Assembly (NCBI RefSeq): GCF_022647325.1
Contig: NZ_CP071405.1
Location: forward strand, 2,046,001-2,110,000
Reading direction: 5' to 3'
DNA from: Pantoea deleyi
GTDB taxonomy: Bacteria > Pseudomonadota > Gammaproteobacteria > Enterobacterales > Enterobacteriaceae
Length of the DNA: 64,000 nt
The notes under the pieces were generated by a model that saw only the letters and a program-made list of their open reading frames with translations, ran no database searches and was not told where the DNA came from. Within the stretch, counting starts at the first letter, position 1, and each line of letters starts with the position of its first letter. Made by a program: the position numbers and the translations under genes. Below are positions 15,111 through 24,534 of this stretch, one piece after another.

Positions 15111-15380
15111 TTAAATCGACTGGCGAACCACGTTGCGCAGTTCATCGATTTTGACAAACAGCCCATCAATTTCATTGCGGTAGCGGCGGCTTTTGGCAAA
15201 TAAACTCAATGCCCGGTTATATTCCAGCATCAGCGCTTTCTGCGTTTCGCCGTGCCGCGGATTACTGGCCAGCTGCTGCTCCAGCTGCGTGATTTTTTCG
15301 CGACTGATCTCTGCCAGATGATCCTGCTGCTGCTCGTCAGCGGTGTCCACCGCCGCTGACTTTTTTAAAAATCCGAACAT
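15111..15380 (-). CDS. Small coiled-coil protein of the PTS operon, unknown function
   Basis: An 89-residue, highly charged, helical protein with no signal peptide; residues 25-85 alternate in a coiled-coil-like pattern (REKITQLEQQLASNP, LFVKIDELRNVVRQ). GGAGAG precedes the ATG by 4 bases. It sits between the aldolase and EIIA genes with short gaps on both sides, so it is part of the operon. I do not recognise the family. Confidence 0.75.
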   Translation of the reverse strand: MFGFLKKSAAVDTADEQQQDHLAEISREKITQLEQQLASNPRHGETQKALMLEYNRALSLFAKSRRYRNEIDGLFVKIDELRNVVRQSI

Positions 15381-15458
15381 AAGCTCTCCTGCCCCCGGCT
15401 CTGTCGGGGTTACTCAGCGTAAAGGGAGGATAAAAACCGGACAGCGGCGGGTCTGCGC

Positions 15459-16301
15459 TTACCGGAATAACTGCATCTTTTCGACCAGGACATCGGTGAC
15501 AGCATCGTTGGCAGGAACCAGGAAATTGCGCACGCTGTCGTTGACCTTGCCTTTCTCAAAGGTGGATTTGCAGCGCGCCACCCACTGAACGTTCATCTCG
15601 GTGCCAACGTTCACCTTCTCGATCCCGCTGCTGACGGCCAGGCGCATATCTTCGTCGCTGACCCCGGTGCCGCCGTGCAGCACCAGCGGCGTGTGGGTAG
15701 CCGCGGTGATATCTGCCAGCCGCTGGTGCTGAATGTGGGCTTTACCGGTGTAGAGACCATGCACGGTGCCGATAGAGATCGCCAGCATATCGACGCCGGT
15801 CTCTTCCACGAAGCGGCGTGCATCTTCCACCGGCGTAAAAGCGATGGCGTCCATCTCCACGCAGAGGCCATCTTCCGAGCCGCCAATCGCCCCCAGTTCG
15901 GCCTCCACCGAGACATTGTGCGGGCGCGCCATATCAATCACCCGGCGGGTATTGGCGATATTCTCCTCAATCGGCAGATGTGAACCGTCATACATTACCG
16001 AGCTGAATCCGGCGTCGATCGCCGTCTGAATCGCCGCCAGATCGGAACAGTGATCGAGGTGCAGACAGGCGGGCACATTCATACTTTCCGACAGCGATTT
16101 AATGGCATCCACCAGCAGCTTATGGCCAAGATACTTCGCGGTGCCGGTCGAGATCTGAATCATTAACGGGCTGTTGGTCTTCTCTGCCGCTTTGAAATAG
16201 GCGGGCAGCATCTCAAGACAGTGAAGATTAAACGAACCGACAGCCTTGAAATCACGCTGTTTAGCCAGCTTCAGCAGCTCGGCGAAGTTATAAAGTTTCA
16301 T
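15459..16301 (-). CDS. Class II ketose-bisphosphate aldolase (GatY/FbaA family)
   Basis: A 280-residue zinc aldolase. The metal and catalytic region CLHLDHCSD supplies Asp83 and His84, a second cluster is VEAELGAIGG, then GTVHGLYTG and LVLHGGTGV, all standard for tagatose/fructose-1,6-bisphosphate aldolases. CAGGAGG lies 8 bases before the ATG. The start overlaps the EIIC gene by 14 bp. It would cleave the bisphosphate made by the operon's phosphofructokinase into dihydroxyacetone phosphate and glyceraldehyde 3-phosphate. Stereospecificity (fructose, tagatose or another ketose) is undetermined. Confidence 0.9.
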   Translation of the reverse strand: MKLYNFAELLKLAKQRDFKAVGSFNLHCLEMLPAYFKAAEKTNSPLMIQISTGTAKYLGHKLLVDAIKSLSESMNVPACLHLDHCSDLAAIQTAIDAGFSSVMYDGSHLPIEENIANTRRVIDMARPHNVSVEAELGAIGGSEDGLCVEMDAIAFTPVEDARRFVEETGVDMLAISIGTVHGLYTGKAHIQHQRLADITAATHTPLVLHGGTGVSDEDMRLAVSSGIEKVNVGTEMNVQWVARCKSTFEKGKVNDSVRNFLVPANDAVTDVLVEKMQLFR

Positions 16302-17655
16302 GGATTTTTTCCTCCTGAGGATGGGTGGATTTACCGTTAACGAACCAGGCGATGGCGGTGACAAAGGCAATAAAGAGCGCGACGAACAGCCAGTTATTCT
16401 GGAAAGCGTGGCCAAGCACCAGGCCGGTACTGATAACGTCGGAGTCACTGAAGGTCACGCCGGTGAAGCCGTAGCTCTCCAGCATCGGCACCAGAATGGC
16501 GGGCAGAATGGTGATAAAGAGGCCGTGTACGAAGCCGCCGATCATTGCGCCGCGACGGCCCCCCATCGCATTGCCGAAGACCCCGGCGGTGCCACCGGCA
16601 AAGAAGTTAGTCAGCAGGCCGGGCAGGATCATCGCCAGACCAAACATCGGGAAGACCAGCATGCCGACAATGGAGCCGAGCGTAGTGGCGAGGAAGCCCA
16701 CAATCACCGCATTTGGCGCATAGGGAAACATCACCGGGCAATCCAGCGCCGGTTTCGCGTCCGGCACCACACGCATGGCGATACCACGGAAGGCAGGAAC
16801 CAGCTCGTTCAGCAGCAGGCGCACCCCGCTATAGAGCACAAACACCCCGGCCACGAACTGAATCGACTGCATAAAGGCGTACATCAGGTAGTTCATGCCG
16901 TTGCTGTACTGCGCAATAAACGCCGGACCGGCCGCCACGGCGGGGATCAGGTACATCGGCACCATCACCAGCGCCATCGACAGATAGGTATCCTGCAGAA
17001 ACTTAAAATTGTCGGGCAGTTTGAGATCTTCGGTGGAGCGCGATCCTTTGCCGACGACTTTCGCAACCGCCGCCGTGACCAGATAGCCGATGGTGCAGAA
17101 GTGTCCCAGCGCCACATCATCCGAATCGGTAATACGGCGCACCACCGGCTGCGCCAGCGCGGGCATCACGACGGCCATGATGCCGCCGAAGAGGCCGCCG
17201 GTCAGGATCAGCGGCAGGCCCGTGAGTCCGGCTTTGTAGCCGATGACGGCACCAATCGTCGCCATCCACAGCAGCGCCTGCCCGGTGAGGAAGATGTACT
17301 TGAAGGGGGTCAGCCGTGCGATGACGATATTCACGATAAAGATCACCAGCAGCGTCAGCGCCACCTCCGAGCCCAGCTCGCGGTTAGCCAGCCCGGCAAT
17401 GGCGGCAACATCGGTGATGTAGCCGCGCATACCGAAGCCGTGGGTAAATATCGTATTCAGGAAGGTCAGCGTGCCGACAATAATATTGATACCCGCCATC
17501 ATAATTAAGAAGCCGAGCAGCGTTTTAAAGGTGCCTTCCATCACCTTGCCGGCCGATTTTTTTTGCAGCAGCAGCCCGATCAGCGCAATAAAGGCGATCA
17601 GAATGGAGGCCTGCCCCAGCAGATCTTTTACCAGGAAGTCGATTACACTATTCAT
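16288..17655 (-). CDS. PTS EIIC permease, UlaA (ascorbate) family
   Basis: A 455-residue membrane protein with about eleven helices. Family-like segments are FLVKDLLGQASILIAFIALIGLLLQKK at the N-terminus, GNAMGGRRGAMIG, and SDSDVISTGLVLGHAFQNNW near the C-terminus. Its length is close to UlaA (465). The start overlaps the EIIB gene by 8 bp. The UlaA family includes transporters for sugars other than ascorbate. Absence of ulaD/E/F-like genes and presence of phosphofructokinase and aldolase argue for a ketose or hexose substrate. Confidence 0.9.
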   Translation of the reverse strand: MNSVIDFLVKDLLGQASILIAFIALIGLLLQKKSAGKVMEGTFKTLLGFLIMMAGINIIVGTLTFLNTIFTHGFGMRGYITDVAAIAGLANRELGSEVALTLLVIFIVNIVIARLTPFKYIFLTGQALLWMATIGAVIGYKAGLTGLPLILTGGLFGGIMAVVMPALAQPVVRRITDSDDVALGHFCTIGYLVTAAVAKVVGKGSRSTEDLKLPDNFKFLQDTYLSMALVMVPMYLIPAVAAGPAFIAQYSNGMNYLMYAFMQSIQFVAGVFVLYSGVRLLLNELVPAFRGIAMRVVPDAKPALDCPVMFPYAPNAVIVGFLATTLGSIVGMLVFPMFGLAMILPGLLTNFFAGGTAGVFGNAMGGRRGAMIGGFVHGLFITILPAILVPMLESYGFTGVTFSDSDVISTGLVLGHAFQNNWLFVALFIAFVTAIAWFVNGKSTHPQEEKIHETL

Positions 17656-17962
17656 GAGCCGCGACCTTCAGATTATGTTCTTTTAAAAACGCCAGAATCT
17701 TCTGCTCTATTTCCGCTTTATCGGTGAGCCGGTTAAGAATAATGACCCGTTTAATCTGTTCCGGACTGGCGTCGGCATTTAAGACATCGGCAAAGGCTTT
17801 CTGCGTCAGGATCATGTCTGACTTAAAGGCATTTGCTTCAGAAATGGTGGTGTGATCGATATCCGCGTCAATTTCCAGCTTTTTTAATACGGCCTTCGCG
17901 CTCATTTCAATCGCGAAACTGGAACCTAATCCACAACCACAGACACATAATATTTTCAGCAT
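17648..17962 (-). CDS. PTS EIIB component (ascorbate/galactitol type)
   Basis: A 104-residue EIIB protein. The phospho-accepting cysteine is Cys8 within CVCGCGLGSSF, the P-loop-like motif of UlaB and GatB. The ATG at 17962 follows GAGGAAAAAG; a GTG at 17977 is less likely. It overlaps the EIIC gene and lies 11 bp after the phosphofructokinase gene. Confidence 0.9.
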   Translation of the reverse strand: MLKILCVCGCGLGSSFAIEMSAKAVLKKLEIDADIDHTTISEANAFKSDMILTQKAFADVLNADASPEQIKRVIILNRLTDKAEIEQKILAFLKEHNLKVAAHE

Positions 17963-17973
17963 GGTCTTTTTCC

Positions 17974-18954
17974 TCACAATATATTGAGTTGTTTAGCGAG
18001 TTTGTATTGGTGCCCGTCAATATCGACCAGGCGTTTCTGCATGCTTTTTAAATCAATCGGAATCGGTTTATTGCTGCCATTAATAATGACCGCTTTATTC
18101 CGCATACCTGACTGAATACATCGCACCACTTCACTGGCCATAATGGTGCCCTGATAGATCTCTTCGCAGGTGGGGTCGCCATTGCGCAGCCCGTAGCCCA
18201 GGATCGTTTTGCGGATACGCACGCCAATCAGCGGCTCCAGCTGCCGGATTAAGGTGTCGATCGCACCCTGAAAGCCCGGAGAATATTCCCGGGTGTAGCC
18301 CTCCGAGCAGAGAATGATGACGCTGTTCTGCTGCGCCAGCCGCTGGGTAATACGCTGCGCCAGCTGAGGCAGCGGGATCTGACACTCCGGGATCAGCGCA
18401 ATATCGGCGTTCGATTTAATGGCGGACTGCAGCGTTAATTCGCCGCAATAGCCGCCGAGTAACTCCAGCATAAAAACCCGGCCCGGTAAGGCGCGTCCGG
18501 TATTACGGAGTTTCGCGACCTCTTTTAAAACCTGTTCGCAGGCGGTGGAGAAACCCAGGGTGTAATCACTGCCAAAAACATCGTTGTCGATGGTCATGCC
18601 GACGCCAAAACAATTTACGCCCCACTCCGACAGCGTATGCAGAAATTGCAGCGAGCCGTCGCCACCCGCCATCACTAATACATCGATCCGGGCGCTTTTT
18701 AACTGGCGCGCAATAGCGTCATATTCGCTGCGTACCAGTTTTTTCTGGGTGCGGCCTGACTGCATCACAGGAATTGAGGCGATGGAAAAATCGAGCAGAT
18801 CGCGTTCGCTGATATCACGGTGGTTATTTGCCAGCAGCCCGGGAATGCCGCCGTCAAATATCACCATCTCTGCCTGCGCCAGATGCCCTAACCGGAAAAC
18901 AAAATTATTTATACCGGTTACATCGCCGCCGCTGATCACCATTCCAATTCGCAT
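17974..18954 (-). CDS. ATP-type 6-phosphofructokinase (PfkA family)
   Basis: A 326-residue enzyme, first gene of the PTS operon. It has GGDGS at 97-101, catalytic TIDND at 121-125, the RTQKKLVRSE effector or substrate loop, and MLELLGGYCGELTLQ. Gly100 after the Asp of GGDG and the absence of Lys just before TIDND indicate the ATP form, not the pyrophosphate form. The ATG at 18954 is chosen since the family begins MRIGMVISGGD; a longer frame adds an unrelated tail. It would phosphorylate the imported hexulose 6-phosphate (fructose, tagatose or similar). Divergence from housekeeping PfkA suggests a pathway-specific kinase. Confidence 0.88.
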   Translation of the reverse strand: MRIGMVISGGDVTGINNFVFRLGHLAQAEMVIFDGGIPGLLANNHRDISERDLLDFSIASIPVMQSGRTQKKLVRSEYDAIARQLKSARIDVLVMAGGDGSLQFLHTLSEWGVNCFGVGMTIDNDVFGSDYTLGFSTACEQVLKEVAKLRNTGRALPGRVFMLELLGGYCGELTLQSAIKSNADIALIPECQIPLPQLAQRITQRLAQQNSVIILCSEGYTREYSPGFQGAIDTLIRQLEPLIGVRIRKTILGYGLRNGDPTCEEIYQGTIMASEVVRCIQSGMRNKAVIINGSNKPIPIDLKSMQKRLVDIDGHQYKLAKQLNIL

Positions 18955-19332
18955 TTTCCCGCTCCTCACTGGCCTCATCTGCTGAAGGTCATTCTTCCGG
19001 GAAGCGGGTCGGCTATTTGCAGGTGAGATCACACTTACGTGCGGTATTTTCCGGGCAGGCGGGTTGACAGCGGCCATACCAGGCCGTTATTTGTGAGCGG
19101 AATCACATAACCCGATCGGACAGAGAGGTTTTCAAAATGATGTAAATCAGGGAGTTAACACAAAGCGCCTGCGCAGTGATGCGGGCCCTGGCGAGCCGAT
19201 AAACGGCATAGGATGTGATGTTGCAAAATTGTGATTTTCACCTCATTTTTCCCGGTTCGGCGGCCGGACAGGGTGTAAAAAAAGCGTAACGTGAGGTGAC
19301 TGGGGGTTGCGGGACGGTGTGAGGATGGGGAT
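18955..19332. other. Promoter region of the PTS operon
   Basis: The 420 bp between the phosphofructokinase and yceI genes carry a consensus CRP site (separate entry) and the yceI terminator. I see no gene. The -10 and -35 elements for the operon are not clear by eye. No regulator gene is adjacent, so the specific control of the operon is unexplained. Confidence 0.5.
19092..19107. promoter_or_regulatory. CRP site upstream of the PTS operon
   Basis: TGTGA-GCGGAA-TCACA is an exact match to the CRP core TGTGA-N6-TCACA. It is 138 bp upstream of the phosphofructokinase ATG on the minus strand. Activation by cAMP-CRP fits a sugar PTS operon. Confidence 0.75.
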
Positions 19333-19340
19333 TTAAAACC

Positions 19341-19368
19341 GGGGCGCCACGGTTAACCGCAGCGCCCC
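19341..19368 (-). terminator. Terminator after yceI-like gene
   Basis: On the minus strand GGGGCGC (with inner GGTTAACC pairing) and GCGCCCC form a long stem followed by GGTTTTAAAT. It begins 6 bp after the stop codon at 19375. Confidence 0.75.
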
Positions 19369-19374
19369 GACAGA

Positions 19375-19959
19375 TTACTTCGCGTAGGCTTCAGTAGAGA
19401 GCGTCAGCGTCACGTCGTCGCTGACCGCAGGCACATATTTGTCCAGCTTGAAGTCTGAACGCTTGATGGTGCCGGTGGCGTCAAAACCAATCGCCTGCTT
19501 CTTCACCATCGGATGCTCGCCCTGCTTGTTCAGCGTAGCGTGCAGGGTAACCGGCTTCGTGATCCCTTTCAGGGTCAGGTTACCTTCAACGTCAAACTTG
19601 TTGTCACCCTTCGCCACCACTTTGGTGCTGTGGAAGGTCGCGGTCGGGTATTTCGCGGTGTCGAAATACTCAGCGCCTTTGAACTCTTTGGTCAGCGCCG
19701 CAACGTGGCTGTCGATTTTGCTGACCGGCAGGGTCACGTCAACGCGTGAGGCTTCCGGATGATCTTTATCAAATACCAGCGTACCGGTTGCATCCGGGAT
19801 ATCCGCAGTAGGATTAGAGAAGCCGAAATGGTTCCAGGCCACCACTACCGACGTATGCTCAGGGTTCAGCTGATAGTGCATCGCCTCAGCCTGGGACAGA
19901 GGAGCATAGAGCGCGGCAACGGCTAACAGGGGCAGTGCAATACGTTTAACATTCTTCAC
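19375..19959 (-). CDS. YceI-family periplasmic lipid-binding protein
   Basis: A 194-residue protein with a signal peptide ending SQAEA and a YceI domain (YQLNPEHTSVVVAWNHFGFSNP, then ATFHSTKVV, NLTLKGITKPVTL, AVSDDVTLTLS). YceI proteins are eight-stranded barrels that bind isoprenoid chains in the periplasm. GTG at 19959 is the probable start because AAGGA lies 7 bases upstream and the next codons give a normal MKNVKR signal start; a TTG at 19965 is less likely. It stands alone between the PTS operon and pqqF. Confidence 0.88.
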   Translation of the reverse strand: MKNVKRIALPLLAVAALYAPLSQAEAMHYQLNPEHTSVVVAWNHFGFSNPTADIPDATGTLVFDKDHPEASRVDVTLPVSKIDSHVAALTKEFKGAEYFDTAKYPTATFHSTKVVAKGDNKFDVEGNLTLKGITKPVTLHATLNKQGEHPMVKKQAIGFDATGTIKRSDFKLDKYVPAVSDDVTLTLSTEAYAK

Positions 19960-20073
19960 AGTCAATTCCTTATGCGGACAAAAGTGAACTGAGTGTGGTT
20001 CAGTTTGGCACGAATAGACAGTGAAGAGATTTGTCGGTAATTTTCAAATAAATTCAGCAACGCTGACCCGGCG

Positions 20074-22365
20074 TCAGGCGACCGGACCACCCGTAAAGAG
20101 GACACGCCAGCGACGGCGATCCTGAATCAGAGTGCGATGCAGCTGCTGCAGATCTGCCTGGGTCAGCACCTCGATCTGTGCCGCATCCGGCTCTGGCAGA
20201 CCGTTTTCATGCCGCAGTCGCGCCAGCGGCTGATCCGCCTGCTGGCTCAGCAGCCGCGTTTTGATCGCCTCCAGATCCGCATCCGCCAGGGTTTCCGTCA
20301 GGGAACGCAGAAACGTGCGGCAGTAGCGCAGCAGCGACAGCGGGCTGTAGTCGGGGGACTGCAGCGCAAACATCACGCCTTCCTGATCGGCACAGCGCAG
20401 ATAGCGGCTGCTGACCACGTAACCCACCGGCTGCTCAACCCGGTAGCGCTGGAAAAAACGCGGCTCATAAATCAGCGCCAGCGCACGCAGCGCCGTCAGC
20501 TGCTCCGCCCGGTGCAGCGGAATAAACAGCAGCAGCGCATTGTCTGTGCTGCTGTGCGGCAGGTAAGTCATGCCGGTGCGCGAGGTCATCTGCGTCGGCG
20601 GCGTGGCGGGATTGCACGGCAGCGGCAGCGCGCTCAGCCGCCGGGCAATCCGCGAATGCAATGCCGCGTCGCCGCCTTTCAGCGCCGCCCGCCAGCAGGG
20701 CGGATGCACGTTTGCCGCTAACTCTCCGGGCAACTGCCGCAGCAGCGCACGGATGGCAATCGTTTCGGTTGCGGGCGGCTGGCCGCGCGCGGCGGGCTGA
20801 GTCATCACCGCGATGATCTGGCTCAGCGCCCAGTCAGCAATCGCTTCCTCTGGCGGCAGCTGAAGCGTCAGTTGCCAGACACCCTCCACCTCCTGCCAGC
20901 TGCCGTGACCGCCCTGATGCCGCAGCGCGGCAAACCGCGGGCGCAGCCGTCGCGCCAGATCCTCACCAGCCTCCGTCGAGAAGGTCGACCAGAACTCGGG
21001 CCGCAGGATCAGCGTTGCCTTTCCCTCATCCGGCTGATGATGCGGCAGCGCTACCGCCGGCTCAGGCAGCGGCCCGGCGGCAACGGCGCTGTCGAGCGGA
21101 TAGAAAATGAATTCTGCCGAACGCAGCGTTTCAGGCGCTGAAGGCAGCGTTTCAGGCGTTGAAGGCTGCCAGGCGCTGAGCGCCAGGCTGAAGCCCTGAG
21201 TGATCTGATTGCCCTCCACGGCCTCCGGCGTGCAGCGCAGTACCGTGCCCGGCGCGGTGATAAGCTTCTCCACCAGCGGCAGCAGTGCAGGCAGGCTTTC
21301 GTCCGGCGCAAAGCCGAGCGCGCGCTGCCGCAGCTGCTCCATAGGTGACAGTGTCACGAACTGACTCTGCGCCAGCTGATGATAGTGCTGATGCTGTGCT
21401 TCGCGGGTCTGCCGCAGCGCCGCCAGATAGCGGTCGATCAGGCCATTAACCGCCTCCGGCTGAGCGGTGTCGATGCCCAGCGCCAGCCAGGTCGCCCCGT
21501 CGGCCTGATAGAGAATCTTCAGCTCCAGCGTCTCCGCCAGCCCCTGTTCACGCAGGGTAGCCAGCAGTGAACCGGGCGCTTCATCCAGCAGAAACTCGCG
21601 CCACAACGTGACACCGTCACTACCTGAGAGCAGCCAGCTGCGCCACAGCGCGGCCGGTGTGCCACCAAGCTGCCAGTAGGTCTGTTCTGTCTGCGGTACG
21701 GGAATATCGCGCCGGGATGCGCCAGGTGGCAGCGCCGTAACAAACTCACGCGCCAGCGCTTCGAGCGTCTCCAGGGGCTGGGGGCCCTGCAGCCAGAGGC
21801 GCATATTGCCAGCGACATAGTAACGCTGATGAAACTGACGCAGCGCCCGCTGGAGCGCGGGCAGCTCATCGCCGAAGTGGGCGCGGCTGCCAACATGGAA
21901 CTGCCGGAACGCCGGGGGAGAGGCGACAGCATGCAGCAGCGCGGCGTCGATGCGGGATGGCTGATGCTGCTGCAATAGCTGATACTCCGCATCGATCACC
22001 GCCACCTCCTGCCCGATTGCCCGGTTATCGAGCAGCGGATGGGCGATCATATCCTGCAGGCGAGACAGCCCATCGGCCAGCTGCGACGGCGCGACCTCAA
22101 AGAAGAAGGCGCTGTGGTGCGCCAGGGTGGTGGCGTTAACCCGTCCACCCTGCGCCTGGATCCACGGCATCAGCCGCCCCTCATCAGGCCAGCCGGTGCT
22201 GCCGGTAAAGAGCAGATGCTCCAGCAGATGCGCCAGGCCGGGCCAGCGGGAGGGTTCATCGTGACTGCCCGCATCCACCTGAATCAGCGCAGCGGCCTGG
22301 CGGGCGTCGGCCTGCTGAATCAGTTCGACGTTCAGCCCCTCGATCACCAGACCGCGCGTCTTCAT
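20074..22365 (-). CDS. pqqF: PqqF, M16-family zinc peptidase of PQQ synthesis
   Basis: A 763-residue M16 metalloprotease. The inverted zinc motif HLLEHLLF (His-x-x-Glu-His) is at about residue 46, with the downstream glutamate in the helix that follows GQEVAVIDAEYQ. It cuts the cross-linked PqqA peptide or its neighbours to release the Glu-Tyr unit. The start overlaps the last base of pqqE. The length is close to Klebsiella and Pantoea PqqF. It is last in pqqABCDEF. Confidence 0.95.
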   Translation of the reverse strand: MKTRGLVIEGLNVELIQQADARQAAALIQVDAGSHDEPSRWPGLAHLLEHLLFTGSTGWPDEGRLMPWIQAQGGRVNATTLAHHSAFFFEVAPSQLADGLSRLQDMIAHPLLDNRAIGQEVAVIDAEYQLLQQHQPSRIDAALLHAVASPPAFRQFHVGSRAHFGDELPALQRALRQFHQRYYVAGNMRLWLQGPQPLETLEALAREFVTALPPGASRRDIPVPQTEQTYWQLGGTPAALWRSWLLSGSDGVTLWREFLLDEAPGSLLATLREQGLAETLELKILYQADGATWLALGIDTAQPEAVNGLIDRYLAALRQTREAQHQHYHQLAQSQFVTLSPMEQLRQRALGFAPDESLPALLPLVEKLITAPGTVLRCTPEAVEGNQITQGFSLALSAWQPSTPETLPSAPETLRSAEFIFYPLDSAVAAGPLPEPAVALPHHQPDEGKATLILRPEFWSTFSTEAGEDLARRLRPRFAALRHQGGHGSWQEVEGVWQLTLQLPPEEAIADWALSQIIAVMTQPAARGQPPATETIAIRALLRQLPGELAANVHPPCWRAALKGGDAALHSRIARRLSALPLPCNPATPPTQMTSRTGMTYLPHSSTDNALLLFIPLHRAEQLTALRALALIYEPRFFQRYRVEQPVGYVVSSRYLRCADQEGVMFALQSPDYSPLSLLRYCRTFLRSLTETLADADLEAIKTRLLSQQADQPLARLRHENGLPEPDAAQIEVLTQADLQQLHRTLIQDRRRWRVLFTGGPVA

Positions 22366-23507
22366 CAGAGATTCCGGGTTTTATAGATCAGCTGCGAGTT
22401 GGTGCGGTTACGGAACTGCAGCTGACCAATTTTAATGTCGCTGCAATCCGCTTCGCGGCGCGCTTCCAGGATTTTACCGTGATGCGGCGATTTGCTGCAG
22501 ACCGGATCGGTGTTGTCGGCATCGCCCGTCAGCAGGAACGCCTGACAGCGACAGCCGCCGAAATCTTTCTCTTTCTCATCACAGGAGCGGCACGGCTCCG
22601 GCATCCAGTCAAAACCACGGTAGCGATTAAAACCAAAGGAGTTGTACCAGATATCCTCCAGGCTCCGGGTCAGCACCGAAGGAAACTCGACGGGCAGCTG
22701 ACGCGCACTGTGGCACGGCAGCGCGGTGCCCTCCGGCGTGACGCTGAGGAAGATCGATCCCCAGCCGCCCATGCAGGGTTTGGGCCGCTCTTCATAGTAG
22801 TCGGGCGTCACAAACAGCAGATTGGTCAGGTTTCCGCTGCCGCTCATCTGCTCACGATAGCGGCTGACCACCGCTTCAGCGCGGGCGATCTGGTCACGCG
22901 TCGGCAGCAGCCCTTCGCGGTTGAGCTGCGCCCAGCCGTAGAACTGACAGGTCGCCAGCTCGACATCATCCGCCTCCAGTTCGATGCAGAGGTCGATGAT
23001 TTTGTCGATCTGGTCGATGTTATGGCGATGCAGCACAAAGTTGAGCACCATCGGATAGCCGTGCGCCTTGACCGCTTTCGCCATCTCCAGCTTCTGCTGA
23101 AAGGCTTTTTTCGATCCGGCCAGCGCGGCATTCAGGGTTTCATCGCTCGCCTGAAAACTGATCTGGATATGGTCCAGCCCCGCCTCGCTGAACGCCTCCA
23201 GCTTGTTCGCGGTCAGGCCGATACCCGAGGTGATCAGGTTGGTGTAGAAGCCGAGATCGCGTGCCGCCTTGATCAGTTCGGGCAGATCTTTGCGGGTCAG
23301 CGGCTCGCCGCCGGAGAAACCGAGCTGCACGCTGCCCATCGCGCGCGCCTGGCGGAAGACCTCAATCCACTGCTCCGTGGTCAGCTCCTTCTCCTGCTGC
23401 GCGAAGTCGAGCGGATTGGAGCAGTAAGGGCACTGCAGCGGACAGCGATAGGTCAGCTCGGCCAGCAGCCAGAGCGGCGGATTCACGCCAGGTTTATGCG
23501 GGGTCAC
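22365..23507 (-). CDS. pqqE: PqqE, radical SAM enzyme cross-linking PqqA Glu and Tyr
   Basis: A 380-residue radical SAM protein. The iron-sulfur motif CPLQCPYC follows LAELTYR near residue 20; a SPASM-type C-terminus contains the Cys-rich segments [17 protein letters not shown]. It forms the C-C bond between Glu and Tyr of PqqA, presented by PqqD. I choose the GTG at 23507, which gives [13 protein letters not shown] and aligns with known PqqE starts; an ATG at 23531 would add eight residues. It overlaps pqqD by 14 bp. Confidence 0.95.
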   Translation of the reverse strand: MTPHKPGVNPPLWLLAELTYRCPLQCPYCSNPLDFAQQEKELTTEQWIEVFRQARAMGSVQLGFSGGEPLTRKDLPELIKAARDLGFYTNLITSGIGLTANKLEAFSEAGLDHIQISFQASDETLNAALAGSKKAFQQKLEMAKAVKAHGYPMVLNFVLHRHNIDQIDKIIDLCIELEADDVELATCQFYGWAQLNREGLLPTRDQIARAEAVVSRYREQMSGSGNLTNLLFVTPDYYEERPKPCMGGWGSIFLSVTPEGTALPCHSARQLPVEFPSVLTRSLEDIWYNSFGFNRYRGFDWMPEPCRSCDEKEKDFGGCRCQAFLLTGDADNTDPVCSKSPHHGKILEARREADCSDIKIGQLQFRNRTNSQLIYKTRNL

Positions 23508-23772
23508 GGAACTGTATCCACTTCTGTTCATAGGCAGACTGCAGGAACTCGATGACGTCCGGCCCGACGCCGCCCGCTTCCGGGAAACGGCTGTCCAGCG
23601 TGGCGATAATCGCGGCGACATCCTGCTTACCGTCCACCAGTTCAAGAATGGCGGCGGCGGTTTCATTCAGTTTTGCCATCCCTTCGGGATAGAGCACCAC
23701 GTGGGTATCCTGCGCGGCTTCCCACTGCAGGCGGTAGCCGCGACGGAACGCGACAATAGAGTTTTCGTTCAT
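23494..23772 (-). CDS. pqqD: PqqD, PqqA peptide chaperone
   Basis: A 92-residue RiPP recognition-element protein. Segments [37 protein letters not shown] and [11 protein letters not shown] are typical of PqqD. It binds PqqA and hands it to PqqE. It starts 3 bp after the pqqC stop codon. Confidence 0.95.
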   Translation of the reverse strand: MNENSIVAFRRGYRLQWEAAQDTHVVLYPEGMAKLNETAAAILELVDGKQDVAAIIATLDSRFPEAGGVGPDVIEFLQSAYEQKWIQFRDPA

Positions 23773-23775
23773 CTG

Positions 23776-24531
23776 TTATACCAGTCGGGTGGTGTGCCAC
23801 GCCGCCTTGTCGGTGACGGTGTGATAAGGCGGACGTTTCAGCTCATAGGCCATCGTCATCGCGTCCAGCATGCTCCATAAAATATCGAGCTTAAACTGCA
23901 GAATTTCCAGCATACGGTTCTGCGACGCTGCCGTGGTGAAGGTTTCCAGCGCCAGCGCCAGACCATGCTCCACGTCGCGGTTAGCCTGACCTAAGCGGCT
24001 GCGGAAGTAGAAATAGCCCTCTTCTTTGATCCACGGATAGTGCTGCGGCCAGCTGTCGAGCCGCGACTGGTGGATCTGCGGCGCAAAGAGTTCAGTCAGC
24101 GAGCTGCAGGCCGCCTCGTGCCAGTTGGCGCGACGGGCAAAGTTAATGTAAGCATCCACCGCAAAACGCACGCCCGGCAGCACATGCTGCTCTGACAGGA
24201 GCGCGTCGCGGGTCAGACCCACCGCCTCGCCCAGCCGCAGCCAGGCCTCGATGCCCCCCTCCTCGCCGTTGCTGCCGTCGTGGTCAAGGATGCGCTGCAC
24301 CCATTTGCGGCGGGTGGCCGGATCGGGACAGTTGGCCATGATCGCGGCATCTTTCAGCGGAATGGTGGTCTGGTAGTAAAAGCGGTTCGCCACCCAGCCC
24401 TGAATCTGTTCGCGCGTGGCCTGACCGGTATGCATCGCGATGTGATAGGGATGATGAATATGGTAGTACGCGCCTTTGTCACGCAGCGCCTGTTCAAAAG
24501 CCTGCGGGGAGAGCGTTTCCGTAATCTGCAT
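23776..24531 (-). CDS. pqqC: PqqC, pyrroloquinoline-quinone synthase
   Basis: A 251-residue all-helical oxidase of the TenA-like fold. It carries [15 protein letters not shown] near residue 22 and [19 protein letters not shown], both part of the PqqC active site. It catalyses the last step, the eight-electron oxidation and ring closure to PQQ. Its ATG is 3 bp after pqqB. Confidence 0.95.
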   Translation of the reverse strand: MQITETLSPQAFEQALRDKGAYYHIHHPYHIAMHTGQATREQIQGWVANRFYYQTTIPLKDAAIMANCPDPATRRKWVQRILDHDGSNGEEGGIEAWLRLGEAVGLTRDALLSEQHVLPGVRFAVDAYINFARRANWHEAACSSLTELFAPQIHQSRLDSWPQHYPWIKEEGYFYFRSRLGQANRDVEHGLALALETFTTAASQNRMLEILQFKLDILWSMLDAMTMAYELKRPPYHTVTDKAAWHTTRLV

Positions 24532-24534
24532 GAT

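Noticed and set aside
16300..17508. A 402-codon frame opposite the PTS EIIC gene
   Set aside because: Same kind of antisense shadow: composition biased to His/Gln/Arg, no ribosome-binding site, and the EIIC reading is clear.
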